Below are positions 6,046-6,330 of a DNA stretch of 6,330 bases, piece after piece; position 1 is the stretch's first letter, and the number at the start of each line of letters is the position of its first letter. The notes under the pieces are model-generated. The model ran no database searches. It was not told the DNA's origin and was given only the letters and a program-made list of their open reading frames with translations. Source of the DNA: Rhodoferax sp. UBA5149 (GTDB lineage: Bacteria > Pseudomonadota > Gammaproteobacteria > Burkholderiales > Burkholderiaceae_C); NCBI RefSeq assembly GCF_002413825.1, contig NZ_DHXT01000233.1, positions 2,277 to 8,606 on the forward strand, read 5' to 3'. The translations under genes were made by a program, and so were the position numbers.

Positions 6046-6075
6046 TGTTTTACGGGGGCTAGAGCACTAATTTGT

Positions 6076-6330
6076 TCAAACCCTGCCGAAGGCGTAGCCG
6101 TTGGCGACTTCGATGCCCTCGACGCGCTCGATCAGGCGCAGCAGCGGTTTGAGTTCGCGGTAGCGCTCGCAGGTGGCGCGCATGTAGCGGATAAAGCGCG
6201 GCGTATCCGCCAGGTACTGGGGCTTGCCGTCGCGCAGCGTGAGGCGGGCAAAAATACCGGCCACTTTCAGGTGCCGCTGCAGACCCATCCATTCGACACC
6301 GCGGTAAAACTCGCCAAAGTCGTCGCCCAC
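6076..6330 (-). CDS. amgK: N-acetylmuramate/N-acetylglucosamine kinase AmgK, C-terminal fragment
   Basis: Only the last 84 residues are in the window; the frame is open through the right edge, so the start lies outside. The segment EWMGLQRHLKVAGIFARL (13-30 of the visible part), then RDGKPQYLADTPRFIRYMR (33-51), is typical of the C-terminal helical lobe of AmgK-type proteins in the aminoglycoside phosphotransferase fold. AmgK phosphorylates the anomeric hydroxyl of MurNAc and GlcNAc in the cytoplasm. The partner uridylyltransferase MurU then makes UDP-MurNAc, bypassing part of de novo peptidoglycan precursor synthesis. The ATP-binding and catalytic residues are outside the window, so activity cannot be judged. 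In Pseudomonas amgK lies beside murU and near lptD. Here the gene after amgK is rsmE, so murU, if linked, should be off-window or elsewhere. The identity rests on the C-terminal signature alone. Confidence 0.8.
   Translation of the reverse strand: MGDDFGEFYRGVEWMGLQRHLKVAGIFARLTLRDGKPQYLADTPRFIRYMRATCERYRELKPLLRLIERVEGIEVANGYAFGRV

Noticed and set aside
6076..6330. The phosphotransferase fragment as an antibiotic resistance gene or as the kinase partner of the ACAD10/11-like enzyme
   Set aside because: The visible C-terminal signature (EWMGLQRHLKVAGIFARL) fits AmgK of cell wall recycling, and rsmE and the HD-GYP-like gene separate it from the ACAD.

Overview
The window looks like ordinary chromosome from a high-GC betaproteobacterium, most likely Burkholderiales and probably Comamonadaceae (Rhodoferax, Polaromonas or Acidovorax relatives). 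The evidence is the GC-rich third codon positions, the style of the RsmE and HD-GYP-like proteins, and an AT-rich palindrome followed by AGCTGCTGACGCA (near 6024-6045) that resembles dispersed intergenic repeats I recall from that family. The taxonomic call is inference; there is no rRNA or other marker gene here.

Left half (1-3975): an acyl-CoA dehydrogenase (ACAD) island. On the minus strand, a large-subunit-type ACAD (1211-2392) is followed after 13 nt by a small-subunit-type ACAD (61-1197). The pair resembles PimC/PimD of pimeloyl-CoA dehydrogenase. Only the large chain keeps the C-terminal catalytic glutamate motif, so the two probably form one heteromeric enzyme. Beyond the small subunit, a strong ribosome binding site sits 8 nt from the window edge inside a perfect 7-bp inverted repeat. 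It suggests a third operon gene starting just outside the window. Divergently, on the plus strand, lies an ACAD10/11-like dehydrogenase (2689-3975). The 296-bp gap between the divergent starts holds two short palindromes that could be operators, but no convincing promoter.

Right half (3988-6330): three minus-strand housekeeping or signalling genes, convergent with the third ACAD across a 12-bp gap. In transcription order they are the C-terminal end of amgK (sugar kinase of peptidoglycan recycling, entering from the right edge), rsmE (16S rRNA m3U1498 methyltransferase), and an HD-GYP-like protein whose catalytic HD dyad and GYP loop are both degenerate.

The left half serves catabolism of fatty, dicarboxylic or otherwise substituted acyl-CoA. 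The right half is unrelated in function. I found no mobile element, CRISPR array, tRNA, rRNA, toxin-antitoxin or defence system, and nothing that qualifies as a clearly new system. The points most worth checking are the degenerate HD-GYP protein, the split active site of the ACAD pair, the hairpin over the edge ribosome binding site, and an ACAD10/11-like enzyme with no kinase partner visible nearby.
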